Both the position numbers and the translations under genes were made by a program. 7,089 bases of DNA, taken from assembly GCA_027451265.1 (NCBI GenBank), contig DAIDJT010000138.1, forward strand, positions 1 to 7,089. Direction: 5' to 3'. Positions 7,041-7,089 of the stretch are shown one piece after another. Source of the stretch: Bacteroidales bacterium. GTDB taxonomy: Bacteria > Bacteroidota > Bacteroidia > Bacteroidales > VadinHA17. Every line of letters starts with the position of its first letter. Position 1 is the first letter of the stretch. The notes beneath the pieces are model-generated. The model was not told the DNA's origin, did not search any database, and was given only the letters and a program-made list of their open reading frames with translations.

Positions 7041-7089
7041 CCAACAACCTGATCAATTTCAATCTTTTCACTTAATTCCACTCCATCCC
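7037..7089 (-). CDS. C-terminal end of an unidentified upstream gene in the same operon (partial)
   Basis: Reading the - strand from the window edge, one frame is open for 16 codons, ending EKIEIDQVVG, and stops at a TGA that overlaps the mocA start as ATGA (7037-7040). The same overlap is used between the small and large subunits, which supports a real translationally coupled gene. Only the last 16 residues are visible, so its product cannot be recognised. In comparable operons an XdhC/CoxF-type cofactor-insertion protein often sits beside mocA; that identity is only a guess here. Confidence 0.45.
   Translation of the reverse strand, partial: DGVELSEKIEIDQVVG

Noticed and set aside
1..7089. 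CRISPR arrays, tRNA or rRNA genes, insertion sequences
   Set aside because: No regularly spaced direct repeats, cloverleaf-like sequence, rRNA similarity, transposase or terminal inverted repeats were seen; the window is almost fully occupied by the protein genes listed.

Overview
The window looks like chromosomal DNA of an environmental or gut member of the Bacteroidota (a Bacteroidales- or Marinilabiliales-like lineage is my guess). The main reason is an unmistakable SusC/SusD outer-membrane uptake pair, a hallmark of that phylum. A weak ribosome binding site before susD and moderately high GC fit but do not prove it.

Left half, + strand (1-3619): the C-terminal ~718 residues of a SusC/RagA-type TonB-dependent receptor, cut by the window edge, are followed after 18 bp by a complete SusD/RagB-type surface lipoprotein. 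Together they would form a lidded outer-membrane importer for an oligomeric nutrient. No glycosidase, peptidase or regulator lies next to them here, so the substrate cannot be named. A GC stem with A and T tracts (about 3636-3674) closes this operon and is shaped to stop transcription from both sides.

Right half, - strand (7089-3677): a tightly packed convergent operon, read right to left. It holds the tail of an unidentified upstream gene, a MocA-like molybdenum cofactor nucleotidyltransferase, a two-[2Fe-2S] small subunit, and a Tat-signal-bearing molybdopterin-binding large subunit of the xanthine dehydrogenase / isoquinoline 1-oxidoreductase superfamily. Three of the junctions are ATGA overlaps or a 2-bp gap, so translation is probably coupled. 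The logic is coherent: MocA finishes the cofactor (probably as the cytosine dinucleotide form) in the cytoplasm, the large subunit folds around it, binds the small subunit, and the complex is exported by Tat to the periplasm, where it would hydroxylate an aldehyde or N-heterocycle. There is no FAD subunit and no cytochrome in view, so the electron acceptor is unknown.

The oddest feature is the C-terminal tail of the large subunit. About 50 residues beyond the family's normal end are low-complexity, are partly encoded by an 8-bp tandem repeat (3733-3764), and finish in a strongly basic stretch. I see no clear sign of a wholly new system; the two operons are recognisable families, and their meeting point is probably just a boundary between unrelated loci.
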